Positions 1 through 15,500 of a stretch of DNA of 64,000 nt are shown here, in pieces. The translations under genes were made by a program, and so were the position numbers. The notes under the pieces are model-generated. The model saw only the letters and a list, made by a program, of their open reading frames with translations, made no database searches and was not told the DNA's origin. Within the stretch, counting starts at the first letter, position 1, and every line of letters starts with the position of its first letter. This DNA is from Ananas comosus (taxonomy: Eukaryota > Streptophyta > Magnoliopsida > Poales > Bromeliaceae): NCBI RefSeq assembly GCF_001540865.1, contig NC_033633.1:4070158-4134157 (forward strand), in the 5' to 3' direction.

Positions 1-333
1 TTATTTAAGTATTTAGCAACCGTCGAAACTCTATCTCGTTGGCTGCGGTGGTGGAGAAGGACGACAGAAAAGGCTCTTCGTCTAGAATTTCAGTGGATTG
101 AGTAAAGAGAGAAGAAAAGATGGTAATTGATTTTTCTTTTTTTTTCTTTTCTATTTGTAATCGGGCCAAATTGACTGGGTGTGGTGGGTTGAGTAGAGTA
201 ATCTTTTATTTTTGGTTGGATTGGGCTTTATATTTAGGCATTAGTAGATATTTTTTTAAGTTTTAGTATAAATGAGATACTTACTCAAAAGCGTCCCAAA
301 CATGTGTTCCTATAACCGAATTCTGTTGTAGTG
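1..333 (+). mobile_element. CACTA (En/Spm-like) element, right end only
   Basis: The segment ends with TTCTGTTGTAGTG at 321-333, the right terminus expected of a CACTA transposon. Its body matches the internal part of the complete copy at 58185-59010: the stretch around 'tttgtaatcgggcc' followed by 'ggttggattgggctttatatt'. The left end lies outside the window. The following bases 'aga' would be the 3-bp target duplication. No transposase is visible, so it is non-autonomous or truncated. Confidence 0.7.
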
Positions 334-1239
334 AGAAAATTATAGGCAAAGGGGAGATCAAATCTTTTTCGGTGATATTCTCCACTTTCTCTTAGATCTT
401 CACAATAGAGGCTCCTTGATCTCTCAAGGTCTTCAAGAAAATTCGTAAATAGAGTTCTAACAAAGTTAGAACCTCAAAAATCCCATATTTGGAAAAACCC
501 TAAAACAAATCCATAAAATACCAACTCACCTCTCCTCTTGTAGTAAGGAAAACATGGAGGAGATGGCTTCTTCCCCCTCCTAGGTCTTCCTCTTGAAGCT
601 TTTGATCTTCCCCAACCCTCCCAAGAGATGGATCACCAAGTTCATCAATGGAGGAAACCTAGGATTTTCTCTTTTTAGAGAGAAAAAGAAGAGAAAGGGA
701 GTAAAAAAGAGGAAGGGTTAGGGCTTTGGCTATGGTTTTGGTATTTAGAGAGATGCTACAATTGCGCACCTAAATCCTCCAATCAATTCTAGTTACAACT
801 AGCCAAAATTTGATGTTCGCGGAACTGAGTAACAGTACATAGGTTCCAGTACCAATACGCAACTCAATTGTTCCAATACTCTACACCAGTTCTGCAGAAC
901 TCGAGTGCTATTTTTCACAGTTTCTATTGTATATCGGTACCTGTCCAAATCAGTACAGGTATTCGGGTTAGTTCTGCAAAACCCAAACACTTTCCCAGCC
1001 TCTACGCAATTGAGTATCGGTGTGCTTGTCCAGTTCCAGTACTCCATGTAAATCTATAGTTTTGCATATTTGACTCTTTGAAGTTTGTTTTCGCACCATT
1101 TTCATGTCGAAAATAACACACCTTTCAAGATGAGCACCCTTCCAAAAGTAAATTTAACTCGACCTCACTACTCCTAAAACTTTAAAAATATGTGAATCAT
1201 TAAGCATGATACTTCTTGGTTATTCATAAAGAGTATATG
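334..1239. other. Repeat-derived non-coding DNA
   Basis: No credible gene is seen. The texture (purine-rich block 660-720, then GC-balanced DNA at 800-1050 with short open frames on both strands) resembles LTR sequence of a plant gypsy element, and a similar texture recurs at 18430-18830. I could not define termini, so the assignment is an inference. Confidence 0.35.
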
Positions 1240-2860
1240 TTTTAAACTAAGCATCATCATGACAGATATGCCTATTGACACCAAAGTCTGCCCACCATCT
1301 TTCAGTATTCTCTACCAAGTATATGTCTGTTATTATCGCCACAAGTGGCTCCTCAGTAGCGTTAGTTTGAGGTAAAGCTTTACTTTTTCGAAGTTTACAA
1401 TATGAGTAATATGACCATTTTTTGCCATAGATATAGCAAACTACAAAACTTTTCTCGTGAGAAGGAGGTTCTTGGTTGCTATTTAAATTTTTTTCTGTTG
1501 CCATATGGTGTGTCCACATTGGCGGGTTATGATTTGACCCGATCCACATAAGTTGTGGATCATGATTCATCCTAATAAGTTTATGATAAGTATAAATTAT
1601 ATGTTTCTTATCAGTTAAGAAACATATCTTATAATGGATATTTATTATATGTTAATAAATATCCCAATCCTTATCCTAATCTATAGGAGATTCAGGATAT
1701 TTAGGGGTTCCGTTATTTTATATATACGCCCCCGTTTTCTCCCGTAGAAGAGACGATTGAATACGATCTAATTCGAGAATCCACAAAATCTTCCTTCTTC
1801 TCTCTCCTCTTCCTCTCTGGGATTTCCACCTACGTTCCCGGGGTTTTAGGGTGTGGACATAGGAGAGGACTCTGGTAGCCCTCTCCGATTGGCATCCGTG
1901 ACGTAAGGCGATCCGTTCCGTGACGTAAGGCGTACGCGTGGAAGAAGACGAGAAACGTGGGAGATCCAGAAGCATCGAGACAAGGACGATCCAAGAAGGC
2001 TTGTAAAACAAGCAACCCGATCTGATTCCGGTTCCCGGATACATTGGCTATCCGGTTTGTAAGTTTCCGCTGCTTATTATTTCCAACATTTTCTAAATTT
2101 TGGTCTATCGCTATTCTTCTCAATTTTCTTCTCAGGTTTCAAGTATATATTTCTAGAAGGATTGTTATTATCTAAAGAATTACATGATACTAAATTTACC
2201 TTAGTGGCACTAATATCATTCTCTTTTACTTCAAATGCATCTTGGCCTCTTGCCTCTTCCTCCATGCAAATGCGTGCAATTAACTCTCGAGAGACATCAC
2301 ATCTTCTTTTGTTTGTATCGAAGCATCTTTTGGAATTCTCTCCATCGATGGTGATAGTTTGTCAATGATCTCTAGTACGATGAAGTTATCTCCAAACTTG
2401 ATTCTTTCGAATTGAACTTCATAGGCGATCATCTGAAAATTTTGAACTTGCTTTACTACGGACTTTCCTTCGACCTTTTGGCAACAAAAGAAATGGTTGG
2501 AGGCATACTTTTTTGCACCAACTTGTTCCGTATCATATTTCAACTGAAATGCCTTCCAAATCTTCTTTATAGAAAAATATTTTCATAATAATCATAAAAT
2601 TGATCTGAAAGGCTGTTAAGAAGATAATACTAACAATTGTGCTCATCCTTCTGAAATTTCTGTCTTATCATAGTATTCGAGAAGTTCATCCTCCATCATG
2701 TTGTCAGTGTTAGTCTTCATTGGATTTTTCTCCGTAAGGATGTATGCAACTTTGAGTAGGTTGAGGTAGAATAATACTTTTCCTTTTCATCTCTTGAAGT
2801 GGGTTGGTTTGAAGCAGAAGGGCTTATTGAAATCTCCAACATTATCATTATACTTTTCAT
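1240..2860 (-). mobile_element. Decayed Ty1/Copia gag-protease remnant
   Basis: On the minus strand, 2543-2280 reads as a Copia gag (UBN2-type) segment with 'YDTEQVGAKKYASNHF' and 'FIVLEIIDKLSPS'. It continues at 2265-2077 with 'EEEARGQDAFEVKEN'. After the solo LTR at 1496-2088 it resumes at 1490-1247 with a degenerate zinc knuckle (CYIYGKKWSYYSYC, where two of the metal ligands are lost) and the start of the protease region (WWADFGVNRHICHD, normally W-x-D-S/T-G, here the active-site serine/threonine is F). Frames are broken, so this is a dead element. No integrase or reverse transcriptase follows inside the window. Confidence 0.8.
1496..2088 (-). mobile_element. Solo LTR (Copia type) inserted in the Copia gag remnant
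   Basis: A 593-bp segment begins TGTTGCC and ends TTCCAACA, i.e. TG...CA with inverted ends TGTTG/CAACA. It is flanked by the exact 5-bp duplication TTTTC (1491-1495 and 2089-2093). Gag-derived sequence lies on both sides, so it inserted into an older element. No internal region or second LTR is present, which fits LTR-LTR recombination. Confidence 0.88.
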
Positions 2861-4188
2861 GTACGTGGCCCTTATTTTTGAATCTCCTTAAAATTATTGT
2901 TGTAAATATACAAAAATTGAGGTTAGGCTACAAAAGAATAAAATGTGTCAACTAGTCAATCAAGTTGAGGCATGAAAATCTCACTTTCTTTAAGAAGATT
3001 CAAGTTCTTTACGGTTGACAAAACTCTTAAACTGATATAGCAGAATAATGGCTTGTCCCCTCCAGGATACAACAGCGCGACCCGGTCGTATGACTTCCCC
3101 AACTCTACACAAATAGATAAGCTCAAAGCTCTGCCAAAAAGAATACCTTTCTTTGGCCTCTCTCTCTCAAATATAAAAAAATATATAGAGATAGAAGAAA
3201 TAACATGTAAATTGTGTGGTTTCTTGTGAAGAATGAACAAACTCACTATCTATAGGCTTCACAAGCCTATAGGTTACAACACATTAAAACCATAGATTAC
3301 ATCATATTTAGTTTCAAATTCAAACAATAGGAGTTACAGGAATATAGAGATAAGTTTAGTGGTGAATGTATATACATTAGATCTCTTTTAATTGCAAGTT
3401 TGAAAGTCACAAATTGAAGTGTATAGGTTATAGGAATTTCACCATGAATGCAAGAGTAAAGAAGTTGTAACTTCATGTAATGGGATATAAAGAAAATTTT
3501 ATTTTACATTTTAAAATGTAACAACAACCCCCAATCATTTCCCACTCTTAACGTCTTGGATTTCCAAGAGCTGTAAGTGTTCTACAAGGCCTAGTATTTT
3601 CTTGTGTATGATTTCAAAGTATCAATTGCTAGGTCTCTGTGGCAAGTGATCTATAAAAAAACATTTTTTGATCCAAAAAAAAAAGAAGAAAACAAAATAG
3701 AACAAAATAAAAATCATCCAAATTATCTGGGCTAAAGGTGGTGCAGGTCATGACATGAATCGGCCTGAATAACTTAATCAGGTCTGTGAACTGTTGCTGG
3801 AGCTTATTTCCTGCTGTGTAAATAAAAGTCAAAAAACTTTGTTGGAAGATCAGTAGCTCTGTACCTGGGGATGAAATCGGACTTTGTGTTATGATCTACT
3901 GATGGTGATTATGATCCGACAATCTAGTGCCTTTCCAATGCAGATCAAGATGATAGAGCTCATGGTAAAGGTTGGTGATAGAATTTGTTATCTTTATATA
4001 TATTACAGATATTGCTGTTAACGTGGGAGATATTGAAAATTATTAAAAGATCTAAATTGGTATGTAAAAACAATAATAAAACTAGATATATAACAATGTC
4101 TAGAATCATAAACAAAATAAAATAAATCATAAAGCAGTATGGAGAAGAAATTCTTGATTAATTAGCAAAAGCCAGAAGTCCGGTAACC
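2861..4188. other. Intergenic, retrotransposon-like AT-rich DNA
   Basis: No coding region is supported. The section 2950-3640 adjoins the 5' side of the minus-strand Copia gag remnant and contains LTR-like text (e.g. 'aaaatgtaacaacaaccccc' near 3513), so part may be its decayed LTR. I found no clean termini or target duplication. Confidence 0.35.
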
Positions 4189-5008
4189 TGATTTATATTA
4201 GATTTTATTGGATTTTTTTTATTTAAAACTTGTTAATGCCTCTTGGGAAGCCCAATAATTATTAATGGGTTTGCTTGGGTGCGCAATTAAAGTTTTTATA
4301 TGTGAGGTTTAGTCTCACATTAGAAATTAAAAGGATGTTGATAGTGTATATATATTCCTTTATTCTCAAGCTAGTTGTTTGGGAGAAAATGAGAATTATG
4401 CTATCGTTTAAACACACGGCACAAGCACTACCCGAGCCGGGCCGGGCGGGCGGCGGCGCACATGGTCCATACACCCGGTTTATTTTTTTATTTTTCGTTT
4501 TTATCTTTATCCTAATCCTTATCCGTATAATCTTAGGCTTAGCTTGTTCTACACGAATTTGACGCATTAAAGCAAGATTCTCTCGCCTTGGTTATATATA
4601 TTGGAGGAGATTGCGTGAGTTCGAAAAGAACCCGAGCATACCTAAATCCTACCTCACCTTTTTCTACTTTCTCGCCATTGGTTTTTTGCACCGATTTTCG
4701 CTGAGCTTTCTTTGCTGGGGATCTAAAGCTTGTTGCGTTCGTCTTACGTCACCTTGAAAGCATGCCGACGGGGTAGAACGTGGTCGTTATATCGCTGGAA
4801 GTAATTGCCAGAAAGCCTCACACGTGGAGGAGCAATTTCGCTTCTAGGACAGTGCCCTGCATGCCTCGATTCACATGCCTTATCTAAACCTTTTCTTTAC
4901 AGTATTTGTTATTTATTTTCTTTCTCAAAATTTTTCTAAATCTGAAATTTAACTTTTGAATTATTTTTAAAGAATATTATAATAAAAGATCAAAAAGATT
5001 TTTCAATA
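4189..5008 (+). mobile_element. Degenerate solo LTR, same family as 28376-29232
   Basis: This stretch aligns along its whole length with 28376-29232. Shared landmarks include 'ctcaagctagttgtttggga', the GC-rich 'gagccgggccgggcgggcgg', 'tatatattggagga' and 'gcctcacacgtggagg'. Both copies end with 'aaagatcaaaaagatttttc'. The start (TGATTTATATTAG) and end (TTTTTCAATA) are mutated forms of TGTTAG...CCAACA. It contains a TATA-like 'gtatatatattcc' as expected for an LTR promoter. No target duplication could be read. Confidence 0.72.
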
Positions 5009-6794
5009 ATTTTTTCTTCTATTTTAGACACTCTCTCATATGGTATGGAACACATGATAATTCTTTACTAGAATGCAAATAAAAAGGTGGCAGAACTAGT
5101 GCCCCTTTATATAGAGTCAAGATCGACTTCTCATCAAAGTCTAATTAGAATTCTATTTAATTTAAATAGATGAGAAAGTAATAAAATCTACCATATCAAA
5201 CAGTCCTCAATCTGTTAGCATTGACATTTATTTATAGTATATCCATATTCAAATCCTAATGATCTTCCACTCGACCTATATTATTATATTCTACGAACAG
5301 ATTAGCTAGACTCCAAGTTTGAATCAGATATTACAAAAAAAATTTAAGCTTTAGGAACAACAAAGTGGCATGCGCCTTATTGGTTGAGGGCCAAAAGTGT
5401 AATTTAAGCTTCTCTTTTATCCAAGAACATAAGTGAATTATTATCTGTATTCGTCAGATATTTATCTCTAATTTCAATTTCACTTTAAAATCTCACAGAA
5501 TTCATGTGACTACATACATTCTCATTACATTTTAATTTTGCAACAGAACACTCGTCAAATGACTCTTAAATCAAAAATTGAAAAAGTAGTGTATTAAAAT
5601 AAAACATAAAAGTTGTAATTCAGTGTGACCCCCGCCTATATGAAAAATTCTGAACTTCTAAAATAGACAACTCAATCGACGAATCATTACGACGGGTTGA
5701 TAGAAGAAAAAAAATGACCACCTTTCTCCGTGTGTTTGATCAACTTCCCTTGTTTCGAAGTGAATCAGAAGAGAAATCAACCCCGTTTATCCACCATTCT
5801 ACACTCTTCAAGCTGCTTTACAGTGCATGTTTTCGGTAGATCAATAGATTCACTAACCCTTCAAATTAAAATCGGGTTTAAAGATATAAATGTGTGATGG
5901 CACAACAAGTCATTTTGGTTAGCTTATGATAAAATGGAAGCACAATCAACCAACATCTTATGAGAGTAGCCGTAAAGGAAACAGCTTCGGACTTTCAATT
6001 GCTACTTCTGTAAACCTAGGCGTCATAGACACTGACACGAAATACGACACGATTCGAATAAAATTAAGACACGGACACAACATAGATGCCGCTAATAAAA
6101 TATAATAAAATTATTATAATAATATATTTTTATTATATATAAAATATTAATTTTGATAAAATATTATTATATTTTTCATACGAATAAAAATTAATAAAAT
6201 TTTTATTTATTCACATATTTTAAAAAAAGAAAATTCTCCGTCATAATAATTCATTTATATTGTCACAATAATTATATACATTCATCAAAAAACTAAAATA
6301 TTTATTATCTTACAGTATATATGCATAAAAAAATAAAATAAAAATATGCATATATTTTTTTAAATTGTATGTGATATAAATCTACATTGAACGCATGTCC
6401 AAAGAGTATCCACGTCGGACATGCGTTCGATACGAATACGCATGTCCGACACGAACACGCGAGGCTTATAGAAATATCCGAGTAACAAAGAAGCATAAAC
6501 TAGTCAGAAGAAACATTGATGAAAAATGGCACACAGAAATAATACATATTTATAAGGCACTTAGAACGATGCACTTAGAACTACTACACAACAACCCAGG
6601 AACATATATGAAGTATATTGAATTAAGGGCTGACAACAGAGTTCAAAGGTTTCTAACAGCAGGAACAGCAATGACAATACAGAGTAGAACAAACATAACA
6701 ACAACTCACTCAACGGAAAGATATATAGGACGACGAATGGATAAGACATTCTCAAGACCAAACAAGCATATGGGTTATATACCTCCGGTCACTT
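5009..6794. other. AT-rich intergenic DNA downstream of beta-tubulin
   Basis: No gene is supported. The part next to 6795 is the 3' flank and probable 3' UTR of the tubulin gene, which is transcribed leftward. A candidate MITE lies at 6016-6470. The remainder is AT-rich without recognisable structure. Confidence 0.4.
6016..6470. mobile_element. Candidate MITE with 'cggacacg' ends and AT-rich core
   Basis: An AT-only core (about 6095-6390) is bracketed by arms rich in the words 'gacacga', 'cggacac' on the left and 'tgtccgacacgaacacgcg' on the right, in inverted arrangement. That is the layout of a small inverted-repeat element. I could not define exact ends or a target duplication, so this is tentative. 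Confidence 0.35.
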
Positions 6795-10110
<3,316 letters not shown>

Positions 10111-10363
10111 CTTTGCCTGGAAAGATGAGGCCGATTAGCCGGAAAGCGGATCAGAGCACGGATCAGATAAGAATTATACAGAAAATAAGATGAATTAAAC
10201 AAAAATCACACAGGCATTGCTAGAAACCTAGATTTACGGGCCTCAGAGGTTTAGATCTAGAATTTTATCTACACACAAGGTCTATTTGGGGCCAGATCTA
10301 CGATCAAACAAGGTTTAGAGAACAAATCGATTCAGCAGCAAATTTGAAGAATTTATGCTATAG

Positions 10364-10398
<35 letters not shown>

Positions 10399-10680
10399 AG
10401 AAGCTGCAATAAGAATTCAAAAATACGAATGTACGAGGACTAGATCAAAGGTTTAGAAATTAGAAATCGAATAATTTTACAAGAAAATGATCAAAAAATA
10501 GGAAAATAATTGATTCATAGAACAAAACAGTTCAGGAAACTAATTGATCAAACATTACAAGCACAGGAGGATAAGATCAACGGTTTAGTGATTAAAAATC
10601 GGAAAAATTACAAGAAAATAATAAAAAAAATCACGAAAATTGGGTGAAACCGGACGCAGGGATTAGATCGAAATGTGTTA
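10111..10680 (-). other. Probable 5'-UTR intron of beta-tubulin
   Basis: On the minus strand the start codon is preceded by 'ttccag|gcaaag', a good acceptor at about 10117. A donor 'gtcg|gtaaca' lies near 10681. The interval is AT-rich with a 35-base poly-A run on the plus strand (about 10363-10397). A leader intron is common in plant tubulin genes; a cDNA would decide. Confidence 0.5.
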
Positions 10681-10800
10681 CCGACGAATTTGGGGATTTG
10701 GATTTCGACGCGGACGACGACGGAGATTGAGAAGGGAAAAAAGGGATCGGACGGAGTACGGGGAGTGGTCTTCGAGTCTATATATTGGGGGGAGTGAGGA
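10681..10800 (-). promoter_or_regulatory. Core promoter and leader exon of beta-tubulin
   Basis: On the minus strand a TATA box (CAATATATAG) lies around 10779-10788. It is about 100 bp upstream of the proposed leader-exon donor at 10681. The leader is rich in C and T, as expected of a plant 5' UTR. The transcription start is inferred, not seen. Confidence 0.5.
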
Positions 10801-11743
10801 GAGCTGGAGTGAGATCGGACGGCTGGCAAGCGTTCCCTCCATTTGTTTTGTAGGTGGTTGGATGCCGTTGGATCGAGATATCGAACGGTTGGTGGGGCCC
10901 GATGTTTCCTGCATTTGAAATGGTTTTTTTGGGCGTTAGATGACGAAAATGCCCTTGGAAATTTTTCTGTGGGTAGGGACAGTTGGTGAGTACGGAGGTC
11001 GGAGGAGGGGACTTTCCTCGTTAGTTTCACCGGACGAAGTAACGGTCGGGTCAGTTGGCCATAACGGAGTTAAGTAGCGGCGTTCCTGATTTTTTTAATG
11101 AATTACATGTCTAATTTTATTTAAAAAAAAAATTTACCAAATTAATCTTTTTTTAGTATCCTTTAATCTAGCCTCATTTTGATTCATTAGAAAAAAATTA
11201 TTAAAAAATATTTTTTGGTGATGATTAGTGAGAGAATTTTTTCTCTCTTCTCCCTCTTTTCAAGCATGTCCTCTTTCTCCCACCTCTCCGTGTCATAATA
11301 AAATAATTGAGCGTGGTTTCAATGGTAAAATTAACGGAATTTAGTTCTGAACGAAATATAAAGAAAAAAATTCTATCCTTTCACGATTTATATTTGATGC
11401 TTCACCTACTACTAAGTTAAGACTACTATGAAACAAGATAAAGTTCTATGAAGTTGTAGAGGATCCGCTTGTACGGAGGGAGCTCTTGCATTTATATAGA
11501 AGGGATCTAGGCTACATAGTAAACTTTCTTGGTCACTTAAAACGCCTAGAATGCAAATAGTTATATTTCTGATGTTGTATTTCTAATCAATTAAATTTTT
11601 TTTCTGAAATTTATCCATCCTATCATATTTTAAAAAAATAAAAATTTATAAAAACTAATTTTTAATAATTTTAATATATTTAAATTAAATTAAATATTTT
11701 AAACATATTTTGTTTTTATATAATATATCTCAAAAGCTGGATT
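10801..11743. other. Intergenic DNA upstream of beta-tubulin
   Basis: The first ~250 bp is the presumed distal promoter of the leftward tubulin gene. The rest is AT-rich and carries no recognisable gene or element ends. Confidence 0.4.
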
Positions 11744-13264
11744 TGGGTATTATGCGAGCAGCTGATCGACATGTTTATAAAGTGTCGAATCGAGTAAAAG
11801 TCATTTTAGCACGAAATGAATGTGAAAACAACCTCAGAACATCAAAATCTGCTGAAATTAAAGTTCTTGGAATTTTTGGACACTCGAAAGATGTTTGGAG
11901 CGCCCGGACTCACTGTGCAGATTCTAATGGCTGCTCCTTCTCCGTCCATTATTCTTTCTCTCCCTGCTGGTGCTATAGCAGAGAACCTCCCTGACGAGCC
12001 GAGCCGAAGCTCCTCTTCACAGTGAAGCATGGTTTGTTAGCTAAGACCTGCTCATGGCTGAGAAGGAGAAGTAGAGATGTGGATTACTTCTTCCCTGCTG
12101 AGGTAGGTAATGTCGAGCTTTAGTTAGTTTTTTATCATTAGATTTTTGGAGTGAGTTTTTTTATTTTGTTTTAGTTTTCCTAGCAGTGTGTTCTGCTTGT
12201 TAGAGATGATTTCGTGGGAGACTTTGGAGCTGTTGTCTCAGTTTTCCTGGTGCTGCGAAGGTGTTGTTGGTTGCATTTCCAGGTGGGTATAAATTACTAA
12301 AATGATGATCTTCTTACTGTATCTAAATTAGAAATTCAGTATGTATACATATATATCATCTTGTTGATGTAAAATGAATTTAGCTCTAGGAGCCATGGTT
12401 TGACTGTATCGTTGCAGTATCAGTGCGATGGATACCTGGGGTAGTTTAGAAGGCATTTACGTTCGTGCTGGGCTGCCGAGCTTATTTTCTTCAGCAGAGT
12501 TTAGGCTGTTTCGGGTCGTTGGGTGCCGTCCGGGTTGGCGGTGGACCCAGATTCTTGTTTTGGTCACAGATTGTGCCGAGGGCACGTGGGTTTGGTTTGT
12601 AGACCTGTTTTGACCCTGTTTACATGATTTTGGCTAGTTGGAGCCTGTTTGAGCTCGACAGAGATACGCTGCATACTCGGTTGGGTAGCTCCCACTAGTG
12701 CCACTCCGGAGACGGGCGTTGTGCTTTTGCGTTGGTGTCGTGCATGCCAGTTAGACTTGCTCTCTACGGACTGATTAGTGTGGAGGTAGCTGGATAGTTT
12801 CAACTGGGTGGAACGGGTGTGTTCACAGTCCCTGGGACGGGTATGTTTACAGTCCCTAAAAAAATTGGGTCGGAATTAACATTACTACAATAGGCCAGCA
12901 TAGAACATGATGGTATAATAAATGGTAGTTGTAGATTTTTATTCCGAGGCAAGGGCGTCACGAGTTAGAGCCCTACCAGACGTGCTGAGCTAGAGGTACC
13001 CCTACTGCAGATAGATGTTTTGTTTTGAGTTTATGTACATAGTATACTTAACTCGCCAGTGCGAGTAGCTCTGTATTTTTGGTATTGGACTATGTATATG
13101 GAACTCCGTTTGTTTAGCTTCTGTTTACTCTAGTAGCTTTATACTACTGTTTGTAGTATTGTATGGTTTATAGGTACAGCTGTCGCTTCATATACAGAAA
13201 AAATTTCTTTGTATACGGCGGATTTGTCGGCGTGCCCGGGGAACGTGTAATCCGGGGCGTGACA
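11744..13264 (-). mobile_element. Solo LTR, gypsy-like family, copy 1
   Basis: The segment ends 'gtaatccggggcgtgaca', so read on the minus strand it starts TGTCACGCCCCGG, a common gypsy LTR start. It aligns with 41163-43025 over most of its length (shared 'tcggttgggtag', 'gtgccactccgga', 'cttcaactg/cttcgac' block, 'tgtatacggcggatttgtcg'). A near-perfect 5-bp duplication flanks it: GGATT (11739-11743) and GGATC (13265-13269). All open frames within are non-coding LTR. Confidence 0.75.
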
Positions 13265-13595
13265 GGATCCTAACGGCGGGGACATATTTAAAAATATTAG
13301 AATTTTTGTAAGAATAACACAAGAAAATTAAACTTTGTAGCGATATATTTGTAATTCGCTATATTTACATGAGTTATATGCAATTAATCCAAAGACTAAA
13401 CTGTGACGCTCATATAGAGCGATGCAGTGTCTCCAACCAATCAAATTGCTCTTTTGGAGTTCACCCATCCCATTATATTTTTTAGCAAAAAAATTTAATT
13501 GTATTTTTTTTTCTCAAAATGAATATAATTAGCTGGACATAAATAATGTGACGTAATTGTTACATTGTAAACTTTCTCTTTTGTTGTATACATCT
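13265..13595. other. Short AT-rich spacer between elements
   Basis: Unique-looking AT-rich DNA between the gypsy-like solo LTR and the hAT-like element. Nothing coding is seen. Confidence 0.4.
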
Positions 13596-14413
13596 AGGAG
13601 TGTAAACGAGCCGAACAAGAGCGAGCTGGAGTTAGCTTGTGTTCGGCTCGTTTAATAAACGAGTCGAATACGAACTGGCTCGTTAAAGTATTGAGCTGAA
13701 AAATTCAGCCGAACACGAACTGGCCAACAAATAATAAATTAAAAAGATTAGATTGAATATATATAAAAAATAAATTATAAATCTTATCATTAGACTTTTA
13801 ATTAATAATGAAATTTAACATATAAATTCTTAATAAATTGAAGCTCGCCTTCTACTATTTTAGTCTGGTCTAAATATAAATAAAAAAAAATATATATATA
13901 TATAGAATATTATTTATATAAAGAAAAAATTAATAAATCTATACACATATAATAATATAAATAAATAATAATAATAACAAATATAATAATTATATATATA
14001 TATGAATATCTGCAAATCTATTAATAGAACGCTATCTTTTGCTCAATTTAAAAAATCCTTGAAATAAAAATGTAGGGTCAGGATGAATAGTTCAGGATAC
14101 TTGATGGCCCCCCTAGTGAGTGGTCCCCATTGCGCTGTTGTACTAGTATACCAAGGTAGAATAAAGAAAAGACGTATCCAAAAGGCTAAAAAATTGGTAG
14201 CACCAAAGAATTTCTAACATATACCAGTCAACTCATATAATATAATATATATAATATACAAATATAATATATCGACCTGTTATCGAGCTGAACATAAGCG
14301 AACTGACCCCAGCTCGTGTTCGGCTCGTTTACTAAACGAGCAAGTCGATCTCGAGCTCATTTCGAGCCGAACACGAGCCGGCTCACGAACAGCGAGCTGG
14401 ATTGCCACCCTTA
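13596..14413. mobile_element. hAT-like non-autonomous element with 'gagccgaac' arms
   Basis: The 818-bp element starts AGGAGTGTAAACGAGC and ends GATTGCCACCCTTA. The ends are imperfect inverted repeats and the arms (13600-13730, 14280-14400) repeat 'gttcggctcgttta' in inverted orientation. The flanking sequence ATACATCT (13588-13595 and 14414-14421) is an exact 8-bp direct repeat that can be extended by 'ag', so the exact end is uncertain by two bases. The core is AT-rich and non-coding. Confidence 0.82.
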
Positions 14414-14619
14414 ATACATCTAGTACTTTTTTTTTTTATTAAATATCAGATGCAATAAGCATGTCTTAGATAGAGAAAGTCTATTGTGGCAATCACATCA
14501 TATCTATTAAACATAATGAATCCACAATGTTTCTTGCCACGTGGCAAGATACCTTTCATTCTTAGGTTAATAGATAATATTTATCTCTTATATGAATCCC
14601 CAATATAAAATTTATGTTT

Positions 14620-14990
14620 CTTCTCCACTTCTAAATGCGTAATCCTTCACCTCTCCATATTTAATTACATGCATTATATTTTACCAATTAGTGAGCTTTG
14701 TAACTCCAATCCACTCCCCTCCACTATTAATCATTACTTCTAAATACTATGCTAAACCCTTCATCTCTCCACATTTAATTGCATACATCATATTCTATCA
14801 ATTAATGAGCTTTGTAATTCTAATCCACTCCCCTCCACCATTAATCTCCACTTCTAAATGCTCAACCCTTCACCTCTCCACATTTAATTACATGCATTAT
14901 ATTTCATCAATTAGTGAGCTTTGTAACACCAATCTACTCCCCTCCACCATTAATCCCCTCACCCCCTCTTTCTTGCATGACATGTTATTT
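14620..14990 (+). repeat. Tandem repeat, ~110-bp unit, about three copies
   Basis: The words 'gagctttgtaa', 'ccactcccctccac' and 'caccctctccacatttaatt' (with variants) recur with a spacing of 114 and 109 bp (anchor 'gtgagctttg' at 14691, 14805 and 14914). The open frames at 14691-15258 arise from this repeat and are not genes. Confidence 0.85.
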
Positions 14991-15129
14991 TTCATGCAAA
15001 AAGAAACATTATCATCTAATCTCTCACCCCACACTCATCTCCTTCTCTCTATCTCATTGTGTTAACAAAGATTATGAGGATGATAAAGAAGAAGAACATG
15101 CGAAGAACGTTGTCTCCTTCAAAAAATAT

Positions 15130-15500
15130 CGTCCTGTAAAGTCCAGCCGCGGCCCATATAAATGCTCGCTGGGCTGGTCTGCACCGGAGCCGTCGCTCGC
15201 CGTGAACCGCCGCCGCTTCGGCTGCCTCCTTGCACGGCTCGCACGTGCCCGCAACTAGGCCGAGGGGAGCGCCGTCTTAGCCTTCTCTTCGCGGCGATGT
15301 TTCGCGGGAGCTCGCTTCTCAAAAATTGCAGGAACTTCTTGGTAAATCAAATTGTTTAAGAATAAGGATTTCTGTGGTTGATGTGATGGCAAGACTGTAT
15401 CGGTTTAGATATCGCAGTTTGGTGATGCAGATGAGGTGTTTGTTCATAGGTTACAATAGAAATCCAGAAATGACTCGGCACGCGGAGCAACTACCAGTTG
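15130..15500 (+). other. GC-rich block inside the Helitron, possible captured gene fragment
   Basis: This is a sharp island of high GC (15140-15310) in AT-rich Helitron DNA. 'CATATAAATG' lies at ~15157-15166 and short open frames follow. Near 15325-15345 'aaaaattgcag|gaacttcttg' resembles a splice acceptor. I do not recognise the product. Helitrons often carry host fragments, which makes capture plausible, but a database match is needed. Confidence 0.35.

Noticed and set aside
14691..15258. Two overlapping frames of 124 and 114 aa
   Set aside because: Produced by the ~110-bp tandem repeat inside the Helitron; no domain.
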